In this document: one piece after another, positions 1 through 9,075 of the stretch
Numbering within the stretch: the stretch's first letter is position 1
Layout of the letters: the number at the start of each line of letters is the position of its first letter
Source of the DNA: Exiguobacterium undae DSM 14481
Lineage (GTDB): Bacteria > Bacillota > Bacilli > Exiguobacteriales > Exiguobacteriaceae
NCBI RefSeq assembly: GCF_000620805.1
Contig: NZ_KK211187.1
Coordinates: 2,977,389 to 3,041,388, forward strand
DNA length: 64,000 nt
Reading direction: 5' to 3'
Made by a program: the position numbers and the translations under genes
The notes under the pieces: model-generated
Database searches by the model: none
Told to the model about the DNA's origin: nothing
Seen by the model: the letters and a program-made list of their open reading frames with translations, nothing else

Positions 1-586
1 CCGTTTGCTTCACCGGCTTCTCGGTCAGGACGGAAGCATCAAATCCACGCTCAGTCGCATAACCGGTCGTCTCCCAAACGCCGATCTTCTCTCCTTTTGC
101 TTCTGCTTCAATCTCTTGGAACGTCTCGACGTAACGCGTATCCGGTTCATAAATATAGGCGACACGCGCCAGACCCTGTCGAAGCAATTCCTGATTGATC
201 ATCTTTCCGTCTGCCCAGACATACGCGAGCAGCCGTCCGTATCGATCTGTTTTCGATTGATCCCGTTCAATCAGGACATCACTGCCGGCAGGCAAGGCGT
301 CTTTCGTAAAACGCGAGGCTTCTGGTCCATACGGTTGAACCGGTTTTTCCGGATTAACCGTTTCTGGTGTATCGATCAACAGCAGGCGGACATCTTCTGT
401 CTGACCATTTTCCAGCCGGACTTTGACCGTATCGCCATCGATGACACGTTCGACGGTCGCTTGTGTCACCTTCTCCTCATCCGGCTGTTGAATCCCGGTC
501 TGTGCATCCGGTTCCGGGTCAAGTGCACAGCCGGTTATGAACATGACGCCGATTATGAATAATATATAACTAATCCATCTTTTCAT
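1..586 (-). CDS. Thermonuclease-family lipoprotein (SNase-like), partial
   Basis: Secreted, membrane-anchored staphylococcal-nuclease-like enzyme expected to cut DNA or RNA outside the membrane. The reverse strand reads from ATG at 586 through the left edge, so about 195 codons are visible and the C-terminus is missing. An N-terminal hydrophobic segment ends in ITGC, a lipobox. The SNase core follows: VIDGDTVKV, then RLLLIDTPE (the Arg and Glu equivalent to Arg35 and Glu43 of the S. aureus enzyme) and DRYGRLLAYVWADGK (Arg87 equivalent), then the EAKGEKIGVWE helix. All three catalytic positions look intact. A GAGAGGAAC ribosome site precedes the start. Family assignment is firm; the substrate is not determined by the sequence. 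Confidence 0.9.
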   Translation of the reverse strand, partial: MKRWISYILFIIGVMFITGCALDPEPDAQTGIQQPDEEKVTQATVERVIDGDTVKVRLENGQTEDVRLLLIDTPETVNPEKPVQPYGPEASRFTKDALPAGSDVLIERDQSKTDRYGRLLAYVWADGKMINQELLRQGLARVAYIYEPDTRYVETFQEIEAEAKGEKIGVWETTGYATERGFDASVLTEKPVKQT

Positions 587-618
587 CTGAAAGTTCCTCT
601 CCTATCTGACGAATCATG

Positions 619-652
619 AAAAAAACGCCGACATGAGACACGTCGACGCTTT
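619..652 (-). terminator. Intrinsic terminator after the DCC-family gene
   Basis: On the minus strand AGCGTCGAC pairs with GTCGGCGTT around a 9-nt loop and is followed by a run of T. It lies just beyond the stop of the DCC-family gene and separates that operon from the nuclease. Confidence 0.75.
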
Positions 653-658
653 ATTTCC

Positions 659-1012
659 TCAATTGATCCGGCAATCCGTCGTACAGCTGACGGGAATGAC
701 CCGATTTTTAGCGACGCGGTCATAGATTGCTGCACCGATTCCGAGACGAATCGATAACGAGACAAACGGATACGCCGGTCGTAGAAACGGCAACGTCTTT
801 GTCAGTAAACGAATACCATGAATCCCGGCATACCGGACACCTTGTTCGGTTTCGACATGCATCCGCTCGAGTAAAGCCGGCTGTTCAAACGTCCGGACTT
901 GCCGTGCATCGATGAACGTCAACTGTTCAAACCGATCCAGCTGTTCCAAGAACCGCTTGGATTTCTGACAAAGCGGACACCATCCGTCAAAATAAACCGT
1001 CAACGTTCTCAT
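659..1012 (-). CDS. DCC-family (DUF393) thiol-disulfide oxidoreductase-like protein
   Basis: Small 117-residue protein of the DUF393/DCC family, named for its N-terminal D-x-x-C-x-x-C motif; here YFDGWCPLC near residues 8-16. The family has a thioredoxin-like motif and is presumed to act in thiol redox chemistry, but substrates are unknown. Its ATG overlaps the TGA of the upstream SDR gene by four bases (ATGA), so the two are probably translationally coupled. A terminator follows directly. The family call is good; the biochemical role is inference. Confidence 0.85.
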   Translation of the reverse strand: MRTLTVYFDGWCPLCQKSKRFLEQLDRFEQLTFIDARQVRTFEQPALLERMHVETEQGVRYAGIHGIRLLTKTLPFLRPAYPFVSLSIRLGIGAAIYDRVAKNRVIPVSCTTDCRIN

Positions 1013-1659
1013 TCGGCAGCCAGCACTTTTTCCACGTCCGTTTTGTTCGTATACAACGTATAGAAGGCTTCAGCCACGTTTTTCGGATCAAGCGCCGTTC
1101 CGCGTTTGACTTCACCCGCAATCGTGACCGTACCGACGTAAACGTTGTCGTCTTTTAACGTGTCGTGCAGCATATGCGTCAATTGACGCACGCCTGCTTT
1201 CCCGATCGAGAGACCCGGTAGTGATTTGATGGCGTGAAGAGCGGCACCACCGCCTGTGATGAGGATTGCCCCGTCTTTACGCGCAATCATATCCGGTGCA
1301 ACGATTTGTGCGGCATGTAACGCCCCGAGCACATCGATTTCGAATTCTTTTGTAATCTGTTCTGCCGACACCTCAAGGACCGATGCTTGATGTAAAATCG
1401 AAGCGTTGTAGACGAGGACATCGATTTGCCCGTACTGATCTTTTGTCCATTCGACAAGCGATTCCAGATCCGTCCGGCGTGACGCATCACATTCGACGCC
1501 AACGGCTTCAATGCCTTGTTCCTTCAATTCCGTGATGACGGCAGCCAGTGTTTCTTGCGTGCGCGCGGCACAGACGACTTGAAAGCCTTCTTTTCCGAAT
1601 CGTTTACTGATTTCTGCTCCGTTTCCTGGACCTGCTCCGATGACGATGACTGTTTTCAT
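1009..1659 (-). CDS. SDR-family protein lacking the canonical catalytic Tyr
   Basis: Short-chain dehydrogenase/reductase fold, 216 residues. The nucleotide-binding glycine motif is GAGPGNGAE at the N-terminus and the NAG-like motif is YNAS. The usual catalytic Ser and YxxxK are altered: the Ser region reads ITGGGAAL and the active-site stretch reads GLSIGKAG, with the Lys kept but Leu where Tyr is expected. Either this subgroup uses a different acid/base residue or the protein is a cofactor-binding non-enzyme. It is the first gene of a two-gene operon with the DCC protein. The start ATG at 1659 follows a GGGGG-rich ribosome site. Confidence 0.8.
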   Translation of the reverse strand: MKTVIVIGAGPGNGAEISKRFGKEGFQVVCAARTQETLAAVITELKEQGIEAVGVECDASRRTDLESLVEWTKDQYGQIDVLVYNASILHQASVLEVSAEQITKEFEIDVLGALHAAQIVAPDMIARKDGAILITGGGAALHAIKSLPGLSIGKAGVRQLTHMLHDTLKDDNVYVGTVTIAGEVKRGTALDPKNVAEAFYTLYTNKTDVEKVLAAE

Positions 1660-1716
1660 AATCTGTTCCCCCTTGTTTTTTCCTTCTACTCTATTCCCGG
1701 AATCAATTTGATTTAC

Positions 1717-1986
1717 TCAAAAATCGAGTAAAGACGGTCCTTTTTCCTCTTTTTCCTGAGCCACTCCCATGAATCGGGCCAGCATCGGGTCAACTTCCGG
1801 CGTTGCCGGCTGGGATGTCGGCATCATGACAGATGCAGTCGTTTGTTCTGTCTGCGGTTGCTCCAATAACAATTCACAGTAGGCTTTCATGGCCGCAATG
1901 TGTCCCGTTTGATCGGTGCCGCTTGTCTGTTCAATCTTCGTCATCGTCTGTCGCATTTTTTCGATGACCTGCTGTTCTGTAATCAT
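1717..1986 (-). CDS. DUF5327 (YwdI-like) small protein
   Basis: Cytosolic protein of about 89 residues resembling the YwdI/DUF5327 family of Bacillales. It has an N-terminal helix, an AMKAYCELLLEQ helix matching the family's conserved 'CDLLL' region, a low-complexity Thr/Gln/Pro linker and an acidic-basic tail ending SLLDF. ATG at 1986 is preferred over GTG at 1995 because AGGTGAG sits at proper spacing before the ATG and would overlap the GTG. No function is known for the family. It is divergent from the Gfo/Idh/MocA gene. Confidence 0.55.
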   Translation of the reverse strand: MITEQQVIEKMRQTMTKIEQTSGTDQTGHIAAMKAYCELLLEQPQTEQTTASVMMPTSQPATPEVDPMLARFMGVAQEKEEKGPSLLDF

Positions 1987-2040
1987 CTTTCTCACCTCGT
2001 ATGATAAATTGAATGTATTAACCGAAAAGGAAGTGTCCTT

Positions 2041-3009
2041 ATGATCCGTACTGCTCTAGTTGGTTTTGGGCTTGCCGGCGAACATCTGCATGCTCCGTAC
2101 ATCACTGCTCCTGATTATCAGCTCGTTGCCGTCCAATCCAGTCGTCCGGAAGCCGTTGCCGGAAGTTATCCGGATGTGCCGGTCTATTCGTCACTCGAAC
2201 AGTTATTGGCGTCGGAAACGATTGATCTTGTCGTCATCGCGACACCCAACGCCGAACATTATCCTCTCGCCCACACGGCCCTTTTGGCAGGGTGTCACGT
2301 CTTGGTCGAAAAGCCCTTTACCGTCACCTTGGCTGAAGCCGAACAGTTGACGGATCTAGCAAAAAAACAACAGCGTGTACTGACAGTTTACCATAACCGC
2401 CGTTACACAAAAGACTTCCGGACCTTACTCCAACTGCTCGAAGACGGTGAACTCGGACGTGTTCAGACGTTGGAAGCGCATTACGACCGGTATCGTCCGA
2501 CCGTTCGGGCACGCTGGCGGGAACAAGACGTTCCCGGAGCCGGTCTGCTTTACGATTTGGGGTCACATTTGATTGATCAAGCACTGATGTTGTTTGGCGA
2601 GCAGCCCGACCGTGTCTTTTGTGACCAGACGATCCAACGCCCTGATGGTCCGGTCGAAGATTACACGCATCTGATCCTGACCTTCGGAACCCGTCGTGCC
2701 ATCCTGCACATCGGATCGCTTGTGCCGGCTCCCGGTCCTTCGCTTGCCGTTCATGGGACAAAAGCCAGTTATTTCGTCGATCATGTCGATACGAAACAAG
2801 AGACATACACGTGGGGCAGACCGGAGCAACCGCTCGAAGCCCGTCCCTTCCTTGAATCCGGCTTTCAGAACTATTATCTTGATCTGGCAGCCGCGCTTCG
2901 AAACGAGGCACCACTGGCTGTTACGACAGAGCAAGCCCTGCTTGTCATGAAAATCATCGATTGTGCTCAAAAAAGCGTAAAAGAGGGTAAATGGATAGAA
3001 GTAGAATAA
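2041..3009 (+). CDS. Gfo/Idh/MocA-family oxidoreductase
   Basis: NAD(P)-dependent sugar or polyol oxidoreductase, 322 residues, the normal family length. The N-terminal Rossmann motif is ALVGFGLAGEH; the signature Lys lies in HVLVEKPF near residue 95 and the second-domain motif is LYDLGSHLIDQ, which supplies the conserved Asp and His. The sequence resembles the YvaA/IolX-type branch, but the substrate cannot be fixed. An AAGGAAG ribosome site precedes the ATG. The stop lies 35 nt before glpD with no terminator between, so co-transcription with glpD is plausible. Confidence 0.88.
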   Translation: MIRTALVGFGLAGEHLHAPYITAPDYQLVAVQSSRPEAVAGSYPDVPVYSSLEQLLASETIDLVVIATPNAEHYPLAHTALLAGCHVLVEKPFTVTLAEAEQLTDLAKKQQRVLTVYHNRRYTKDFRTLLQLLEDGELGRVQTLEAHYDRYRPTVRARWREQDVPGAGLLYDLGSHLIDQALMLFGEQPDRVFCDQTIQRPDGPVEDYTHLILTFGTRRAILHIGSLVPAPGPSLAVHGTKASYFVDHVDTKQETYTWGRPEQPLEARPFLESGFQNYYLDLAAALRNEAPLAVTTEQALLVMKIIDCAQKSVKEGKWIEVE

Positions 3010-3044
3010 ATTAATCCATTTCAGACGAACAGGGGGAAATATGC

Positions 3045-4706
3045 ATGTTTTCAAGTACGGAACGAACAGCATGGCTAGAAGAGATGGGACAGGAACTGCT
3101 CGATGTATTGGTCATTGGCGGCGGAATCACCGGGGCCGGGATTTTACTGGACGCTCAAAGCCGGGGCATGCGGACCGGGTTGATTGAGATGCAGGATTTC
3201 GCAGAGGGAACATCAAGCCGTTCGACGAAACTCGTCCACGGCGGCTTACGTTACCTGAAACAATTTGAAATCAAGTTAGTCGCAGAGGTCGGGAAAGAAC
3301 GGGCAATCGTGTATGAGAACGCCCCGCACGTCACGACACCCGAGTGGATGATGTTGCCACTTGTCGAAGGCGGGACGTTCGGCAGTTTTTCAACGTCAAT
3401 CGGTTTACGTGTCTATGATCAATTGGCAGGAGTCCGGCGACATGAACGACGGACGATGTTGTCAAAAGAAGAGACGCTTCGTTATGAACCTCTTCTCCAA
3501 TCGGAACACCTCGTCGGCGGCGGACGTTACGTCGAGTATAAAACGGATGACGCCCGACTGACCGTCGAAGTCTTAAAGGCGGCTGTCGGATACGGTGGAC
3601 GCGCCGTTAACTACACGAAAGCGGAGTCGCTCGTCTACCATAACGGAAAAGTCGTCGGGGTCGAAGTCCAAGACGTCTTAAGCGGTAAGACGTACACGAT
3701 TCGTGCGAAAAAAATCATCAATGCAACAGGTCCATGGGTGGATGAGTTGCGCGAAAAAGACGGTTCAAAAGCCGGGAAATCACTTCACCTGACAAAAGGG
3801 ATTCACCTCGTCATCGATCAGGCCCACTTCCCGTTGCAACAAGCGGTCTACTTTGACGTCGCGGATGGACGCATGATTTTTGCGATTCCACGCGAAGGCA
3901 AAACGTACGTCGGAACGACCGACACGAACTACCAAGGGGATATTTTGGAACCTGGTGTCACGGAAGAGGATCGCGACTATATCCTCGATGCGACGAACCA
4001 GATGTTTAATGTCGAACTTCGTCCGGAACATGTGGAATCGACCTGGTCCGGATTACGTCCGTTGATTCATGAAGACGGAAAAGATCCGAGCGAATTATCA
4101 CGGAAAGACGAAATCTTCGTCTCAAAATCCGGATTGATGTCTATCGCCGGCGGTAAATTGACAGGTTACCGGAAGATGGCCGAGCGGATCATCGACATGG
4201 TCGCGGATCAGTTCAAAGAGGAAGAAAATCGGATTTATCTGGCATCGCGGACCCATGACATCTTACTCGGTGGTGGCCATCCCGACGGCAGTAAAGGATT
4301 TGCCCGTTATTTAAAAGAACAGCAGCCAAAAGGCGAAGCCCTTGGACTGTCGCCGAAAGAAGCGACTTGGTTGATTCAACGCTACGGCACCGACGTCGAA
4401 CGCGTCTTTGAATTGATTCGTTCGCGCGGCAGCGAAGCCGAACGGTATCAGTTGCCGTTACACTGGTTTGGCGGACTCTTGTACGGACTCGAAGCGGAAC
4501 TCGTCATGCAACCGGGTGACTTCTTGAACCGCCGCGCTTCTGCCGTCTTCTTTGATTTCCCGAATGCCGAAAAACATGCTGACGGTGTACTCGCCTTGAT
4601 GCGGAGTGAACTTGGTTGGTCAGCGGAAGAGGAAGCCAAAGCCAACGAAAGCATTCAGCGGGAGTTTGACGCCGTTCGAATTAAAAGCTCGATTCCAGCA
4701 CTCTGA
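3045..4706 (+). CDS. glpD: Aerobic glycerol-3-phosphate dehydrogenase GlpD
   Basis: FAD-dependent, membrane-associated enzyme oxidising sn-glycerol-3-phosphate to dihydroxyacetone phosphate and feeding electrons to menaquinone. At 553 residues it has normal Bacillus GlpD length. The FAD-binding motif VIGGGITGAG begins near residue 23, followed by the family stretch GTSSRSTKLVHGGLRYL and the later STWSGLRPL and SIAGGKLTGYR blocks. The ATG follows GGGGGAAATATGC. The usual partners glpF and glpK are not adjacent; the upstream gene is an unrelated oxidoreductase. A strong bidirectional terminator follows. Confidence 0.95.
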   Translation: MFSSTERTAWLEEMGQELLDVLVIGGGITGAGILLDAQSRGMRTGLIEMQDFAEGTSSRSTKLVHGGLRYLKQFEIKLVAEVGKERAIVYENAPHVTTPEWMMLPLVEGGTFGSFSTSIGLRVYDQLAGVRRHERRTMLSKEETLRYEPLLQSEHLVGGGRYVEYKTDDARLTVEVLKAAVGYGGRAVNYTKAESLVYHNGKVVGVEVQDVLSGKTYTIRAKKIINATGPWVDELREKDGSKAGKSLHLTKGIHLVIDQAHFPLQQAVYFDVADGRMIFAIPREGKTYVGTTDTNYQGDILEPGVTEEDRDYILDATNQMFNVELRPEHVESTWSGLRPLIHEDGKDPSELSRKDEIFVSKSGLMSIAGGKLTGYRKMAERIIDMVADQFKEEENRIYLASRTHDILLGGGHPDGSKGFARYLKEQQPKGEALGLSPKEATWLIQRYGTDVERVFELIRSRGSEAERYQLPLHWFGGLLYGLEAELVMQPGDFLNRRASAVFFDFPNAEKHADGVLALMRSELGWSAEEEAKANESIQREFDAVRIKSSIPAL

Positions 4707-4748
4707 TGCATCATTGGCGGACTTCTGCTTTGGTTGAAGTCATCACAG

Positions 4749-4783
4749 AAAAAATGCGACCCCTTTCGGGATCGCATTTTTTT
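4749..4783. terminator. Bidirectional terminator between glpD and the APC permease
   Basis: AAAATGCGACCC and GGGATCGCATTTT pair around a CTTTC loop with a T-run downstream on both strands. It serves the convergent glpD and permease genes. Confidence 0.85.
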
Positions 4784-6215
4784 ATTTGTCGTCCGAAGCT
4801 GCGAATTCAGCTGCCGGCATATTTTCTGGAGACAATTTTGAATTCTTTCGAGCAAACGCAAAGTACAGGACAAGTCCAATCGCAAGCCAGATGAGGAATG
4901 CAATCCACGTCTCGAGTTTCAAGTTGAACATCAAGAAGAGACAAGAAGCGATTGCTGCAATCGGCACATACGGCATACCTGGACATTTAAATGCCCGTGG
5001 AAGATCCGGTTGTGTTTTACGAAGGATCAAAACAGCGACTGAGATCAAGACGAACGCTGCAAGGGTTCCCATGTTAACGAGGTTGGCGATGACGTCAAGT
5101 GGGACAAGCCCTGCGACGGTCGCACTTCCGAGACCAATCATCCACGTTGCTTTGAATGGTGTTTGGTATTTCGGATGAACTTCTGAGAACACTTTCGGGA
5201 ACATTCCGTCACGTGAGATGGCGAACGCCAAGCGGACCATTCCGTATGTCATGACGAGAATAACCGTTGTAATCCCGAGGATGGCACCTAGATCGATGAA
5301 TCCTGCAACCCAGTTTTGACCTGCCATTTGAATGGCGAGTGAGACCGGGTGATCGACACCAGCAAACTGTTGGTAAGGAACGATCCCTGTCATGATGGCG
5401 GCGACGATGACGTAAAGTACTGTACACACTGCCAATGAACCGATGATTCCACGCGGTAAGTTCTTTTGTGGTTCCCGCACTTCTTCTGCTGCTGATGTAA
5501 CGGCATCAAAGCCGATGTACGCGAAGAAGACGATGGCGGCTCCTGAGAAGACGCCACCCCAACCGAATGGTGTGAACGGAGCCCAGTTCGTCGGTTCGAC
5601 ATAGCCGACACCAACGACGATGAACAAGACGACGACGGCAAGTTTAATGACGACCATGATATTGTTGACACGTTTTGTTTCTTTAATTCCCATCGATAAG
5701 AGAGCTGTAATCGCAAGTAAAATCAGGAAGGCCGGTAAGTTAAAGAATGTTCTCGCTCCCTCCACTGCACCGGGAGCTGCTGAAATGGCTGTCGGAAGAT
5801 GAATCCCGAATCCGCCGAGTAAGGATTGGAAGTAACCGGACCACCCTGCCGCGACGGCACTGGAGGCAAGTCCGTACTCCAGTATTAAGTTCCAACCGAT
5901 GATCCAGGCAAAGATTTCACCCATCGTCGCATACGTATACGTATAGACGGATCCACTCACGGGAATCGTCGAAGCAAACTCCGCATAAGCGAGCGCTGCT
6001 AACCCACAGGCAATGGCAGATAAAATGAAAGAAACAATAAGACCAGGTCCTGCTGTCAATGCTCCTGTTCCGGTTAGGACGAAGATTCCCGTACCAATGA
6101 TGGCGCCAATTCCTAAAAACGTTAAATCCATTGCGCCAAGATTTCGAGCAAGTCCACTGTTACGTTGACTCGCAGCAATCATAGCGGAAACATCTTTTTT
6201 CCGCGTCAAACTCAT
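4782..6215 (-). CDS. APC-superfamily amino acid permease (YfnA/CAT-like)
   Basis: Polytopic amino acid transporter of 477 residues with about 12 membrane segments. The first segment carries the APC helix-1 signature GIGAIIGTGIFVLTG, and the sequence looks closest to YfnA-type cationic amino acid transporter (CAT) branch proteins of Bacilli. The conserved segment FFAYIGFDAVTSAAEEVREPQKNLPRGI corresponds to helix 6 and the following loop. A GGGGGAAGATC ribosome site precedes the ATG. No riboswitch or T-box is visible upstream, so the exact substrate is uncertain. Confidence 0.88.
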   Translation of the reverse strand: MSLTRKKDVSAMIAASQRNSGLARNLGAMDLTFLGIGAIIGTGIFVLTGTGALTAGPGLIVSFILSAIACGLAALAYAEFASTIPVSGSVYTYTYATMGEIFAWIIGWNLILEYGLASSAVAAGWSGYFQSLLGGFGIHLPTAISAAPGAVEGARTFFNLPAFLILLAITALLSMGIKETKRVNNIMVVIKLAVVVLFIVVGVGYVEPTNWAPFTPFGWGGVFSGAAIVFFAYIGFDAVTSAAEEVREPQKNLPRGIIGSLAVCTVLYVIVAAIMTGIVPYQQFAGVDHPVSLAIQMAGQNWVAGFIDLGAILGITTVILVMTYGMVRLAFAISRDGMFPKVFSEVHPKYQTPFKATWMIGLGSATVAGLVPLDVIANLVNMGTLAAFVLISVAVLILRKTQPDLPRAFKCPGMPYVPIAAIASCLFLMFNLKLETWIAFLIWLAIGLVLYFAFARKNSKLSPENMPAAEFAASDDK

Positions 6216-6365
6216 GATGATCTTCCCCCTGTTGTGTGTTTAGTTCGTATTACAAAACATGTTTCGCAATTACTTAAACCAAAATTTACGAAGTTTTCAG
6301 ATAAATTGATGTAGGTCATTTGTACTATTTGCAAATTGATATCCGCTTACATAATTTCCGGTCAC

Positions 6366-6418
6366 TAAAAAAAATTCTTTCCGCAACCCTTTAACCAGGC
6401 TTCCAGAAAGAATTTTTC
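6366..6418 (-). terminator. Terminator of the DUF2252 gene
   Basis: On the minus strand GAAAAATTCTTTC pairs with GGAAAGAATTTTTTTT about 40 bases after the stop codon. The remaining bases up to the permease start contain no gene. Confidence 0.75.
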
Positions 6419-6458
6419 AGATGAAATAATCTTCAGACACAGAGAGCAAATATAGGAA

Positions 6459-7748
6459 TCACCGATTAGCTAACCAAGTTAAAAACACTTGGAAATCAAG
6501 GGTTGTGCGTGCCGCATAGGCACTTGACCAGCGTTGGATTTGCCGGGTGAATTCTGCATCGGATACTCCGATCGATTCGATGATGACGACGTCCGCATGA
6601 TGCTTTAAAATATCAACATCAATTCCGGCATCCATGTCTGCCCGCGCATGAATTTTGGCGGTAATTTGACCTTGAATCGAAAGGACGTTTTCGAGGTCTT
6701 CCTGGCTCTTGATATGCTTTGCTTTTAATTTCTTTTTGTAAGGAGAACGTTCGCGGAGGTAATATTCTTTTCCATTCATCGTCACATATCCAAGATAAGG
6801 ATCTTCATGCGCCTGCATGGCTTTTTGCGACGTCACGACACGGCGTCCTTGATGGACCGCTTCGACGTCTTCCAAATAGACGGGCAGAAAGAGCGCCGGC
6901 ACTGGCGATTGCGCTTGTTTCATCTCTAAAATCAAATCTTCATGTTCGCCGCCCTTTCCTTCCACGAGGATGTAATACCGTTCGAGACCAATTGATGCCG
7001 TGCCGCTATCCAGTTTATAGACGATATCTTTAATCTCGTAAAATCCCTCTTTCTGCCGGTCTTCTTCATCAATCGAAGCGATGTAATCCGGCCAAATCGA
7101 TTCAATGGCGGCATACGTCGCTGCATCGACTTGCTTCATGTCCGGTAAATCGGCAAATTTTCGTTGTCCTTCGACGACAGTGGTCCGTTCCCCCAACAAG
7201 TCCGCCTTCTTTTTCTCTGCCTTTTTGATCAGTTTACGAATCGGTCCTTTTGTATTATCGATCGTAAAACACACTTTGCTTGGATTTTTACCTTTGGCAT
7301 ATTGCCGTAAGTCATCTAAGTAATGGTGGACATAGGCAGCGATTGCCGGTTCCGGATCGTATCCCGCTTCCTTCGCAAACAGTTGGACGGAGACGGCCAT
7401 TCGGATCACATCGTACAAATAAGAACCGAGATACCCTTCATCAAAATCATTGACGTCATAAATGATTTCGCCTTTGGCATTCCCATGAACTCCGAAATTT
7501 TCGAAGTGTAAATCACCCTGAATCCAAGTCGGCGTTTCACTTGGTGTATCAAATCCCAACGGAATTCGGGTCAGATCGTAATAAAAGAGATGGGAGCTGC
7601 CACGGAAAAAAAGAAACGGGCTGGTACTCATCTTTTGATACTTCACTTGTCGTGCTGTTTCATCCAGTCCCCGAATTTCGTGATCGTAAAAATCGAGCAC
7701 CTTTGCAATCGTTAACTGTCGAATTTCTTCATATACACGTGTGAACAT
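6459..7748 (-). CDS. DUF2252-family protein with kinase-like motifs
   Basis: Protein of 429 residues belonging to the uncharacterised DUF2252 family. Family landmarks include FFRGSSHLFYYDL and, near residues 78-105, WIQGDLHFENFG followed by IYDVNDFDEG. That pair resembles the HxDxxxxN catalytic loop and metal-binding Asp of aminoglycoside-phosphotransferase-like kinases, so a phosphotransferase fold is a reasonable inference; no substrate is known. A later segment DIVYKLDSGTASIGLERY is also typical of the family. AAGGAGGG precedes the ATG. The gene stands alone between terminators. Confidence 0.8.
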   Translation of the reverse strand: MFTRVYEEIRQLTIAKVLDFYDHEIRGLDETARQVKYQKMSTSPFLFFRGSSHLFYYDLTRIPLGFDTPSETPTWIQGDLHFENFGVHGNAKGEIIYDVNDFDEGYLGSYLYDVIRMAVSVQLFAKEAGYDPEPAIAAYVHHYLDDLRQYAKGKNPSKVCFTIDNTKGPIRKLIKKAEKKKADLLGERTTVVEGQRKFADLPDMKQVDAATYAAIESIWPDYIASIDEEDRQKEGFYEIKDIVYKLDSGTASIGLERYYILVEGKGGEHEDLILEMKQAQSPVPALFLPVYLEDVEAVHQGRRVVTSQKAMQAHEDPYLGYVTMNGKEYYLRERSPYKKKLKAKHIKSQEDLENVLSIQGQITAKIHARADMDAGIDVDILKHHADVVIIESIGVSDAEFTRQIQRWSSAYAARTTLDFQVFLTWLANR

Positions 7749-7774
7749 GGAAAACCCTCCTTTTTAAAATTAGT

Positions 7775-7813
7775 AAAAAGACAGCAAAACGAATCCGCTT
7801 TGCTGTCTTTTGT
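7775..7813 (-). terminator. Terminator of msrAB
   Basis: On the minus strand AAAGACAGCAAA pairs with TTTTGCTGTCTTTTT just after the msrAB stop. Confidence 0.85.
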
Positions 7814-7818
7814 CTTCA

Positions 7819-8766
7819 TTATTCGAAGTGTTTTTTATATTCCCCATATCCCGCAGTATCAAGCTCTTCTAACGGAATAAATCGCAGGGCTGCTGAATTG
7901 ATGCAGTAGCGTAAGCCACCCAACTCTTTTGGACCGTCATCAAAAATATGACCAAGATGACTGTCTGCATTAGCGGAACGGACTTCTGTCCGCGTCATGC
8001 CGTGCGTCGTGTCGAGTTCGACTTCCATTTTGTCTTCAGAAATCGGTTTTGCGAAACTCGGCCATCCGCAGTTCGAGTTAAACTTGTCTTTTGACGTAAA
8101 GAGTGGTGTTCCATCGACGATATCGACATAAAGACCCGGTCGTTCCTCATCCCAGTATTCATTGCGGAAAGCCGGTTCTGTACCGTTTTCCTGTGTGACT
8201 TTATACTGGATCGGCGTCAGACGTTGTTTTAATTCCTGTTCCTTGCCTTGATCCTTCCAGGCTTCTTTGACGAACTTCGCCCGACCGGAGCCGACACTAT
8301 ACATCTGATAGCGGAACGGATTTTTTTTGTAATAATCTTGATGGTACTCTTCCGCCGGCCAGAATGGTTTCGCCGGACGAATGTCGACAGCTACCGGTCG
8401 TGAGAAACGGCCGGATGCGTCAAGCGCCGCTTTTGAACGTTCAGCTGCTTGTTTTTGTTCTTCATCAACATAGAAAATGGCTGGTTCGTACGATTGACCG
8501 CGGTCGTTAAACTGCCCGCCGCCGTCCGTCGGATCGATTTGGCGCCAAAAAATTTCAAGTAATTCCTCATACGTAATGACAGACGGGTCATACGTAACTT
8601 CTACGGCTTCTAAATGTCCTGTTGTTTCTGAACAGACCTCTTTATAAGTCGGGTTTTCTGTATGACCACCTGTATAACCGGAAATGACTTGTTCGACACC
8701 ATCATATTTATGAAATGGCTTGACCATGCACCAAAAACAGCCACCTGCGAATATTGCTTTTGCCAT
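7819..8766 (-). CDS. msrAB: Bifunctional peptide-methionine sulfoxide reductase MsrA/MsrB
   Basis: Fusion enzyme of 315 residues repairing both S- and R-methionine sulfoxide in proteins. The MsrA domain occupies roughly residues 1-155, with the catalytic GCFWC motif at residues 9-13. The MsrB domain follows, with NSNCGWPSF (resolving Cys region), the [10 protein letters not shown] block and the catalytic Cys in [11 protein letters not shown] near residue 288. The paired Cys motifs that bind zinc in many MsrB proteins are absent, which is common in the Bacilli type. GAGGAGGGG precedes the ATG, and a terminator follows. Confidence 0.95.
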   Translation of the reverse strand: MAKAIFAGGCFWCMVKPFHKYDGVEQVISGYTGGHTENPTYKEVCSETTGHLEAVEVTYDPSVITYEELLEIFWRQIDPTDGGGQFNDRGQSYEPAIFYVDEEQKQAAERSKAALDASGRFSRPVAVDIRPAKPFWPAEEYHQDYYKKNPFRYQMYSVGSGRAKFVKEAWKDQGKEQELKQRLTPIQYKVTQENGTEPAFRNEYWDEERPGLYVDIVDGTPLFTSKDKFNSNCGWPSFAKPISEDKMEVELDTTHGMTRTEVRSANADSHLGHIFDDGPKELGGLRYCINSAALRFIPLEELDTAGYGEYKKHFE

Positions 8767-8835
8767 CTAGCTTCCCCTCCTCTGTATATGCCTATTTTAA
8801 CGCGTTCCGTCCCACTCCCCTACTATCTTGCTCAG

Positions 8836-9018
8836 TCAATCTTCGGGATTCACTTTTAAGCGCCGCATGACAAAATAAATCGCGGCAAACACTAAGATCA
8901 ATCCACCAAACGAATACCAGATGTTGTTCATGCGATAGAGCATCTGATAAATCGCCAGCGTTACAAGCAAGATGGCAATCGGGATGAATGCCCGTTTAAA
9001 GTGATACCAATAATTCAC
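8836..9018 (-). CDS. Small two-helix membrane protein, unknown
   Basis: Sixty-residue hypothetical protein with two predicted membrane segments (FIPIAILLVTLAIYQML and FGGLILVFAAIYFVM) and a basic tail RRLKVNPED. The start is GTG at 9018, supported by GGAGG eight bases upstream. It lies between the sodium symporter and msrAB on the same strand with no terminator on either side, so it may belong to a three-gene transcript. No family is recognised. Confidence 0.6.
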   Translation of the reverse strand: MNYWYHFKRAFIPIAILLVTLAIYQMLYRMNNIWYSFGGLILVFAAIYFVMRRLKVNPED

Positions 9019-9075
9019 TGGGGTCGCCTCCGTTTTTTCTTTTATCTTACTTGATTTCCCGACCCCGTAGTGACA

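Noticed and set aside
5-562. Plus-strand open frame of 185 codons at the left edge
   Set aside because: It is antisense to the nuclease gene, which has a lipobox, catalytic motifs and a ribosome site; the plus-strand frame has none.
6216-6365. T-box or riboswitch in the leader of the YfnA-like permease
   Set aside because: The gap is short and shows no conserved T-box bulge sequence, aptamer element or leader terminator.
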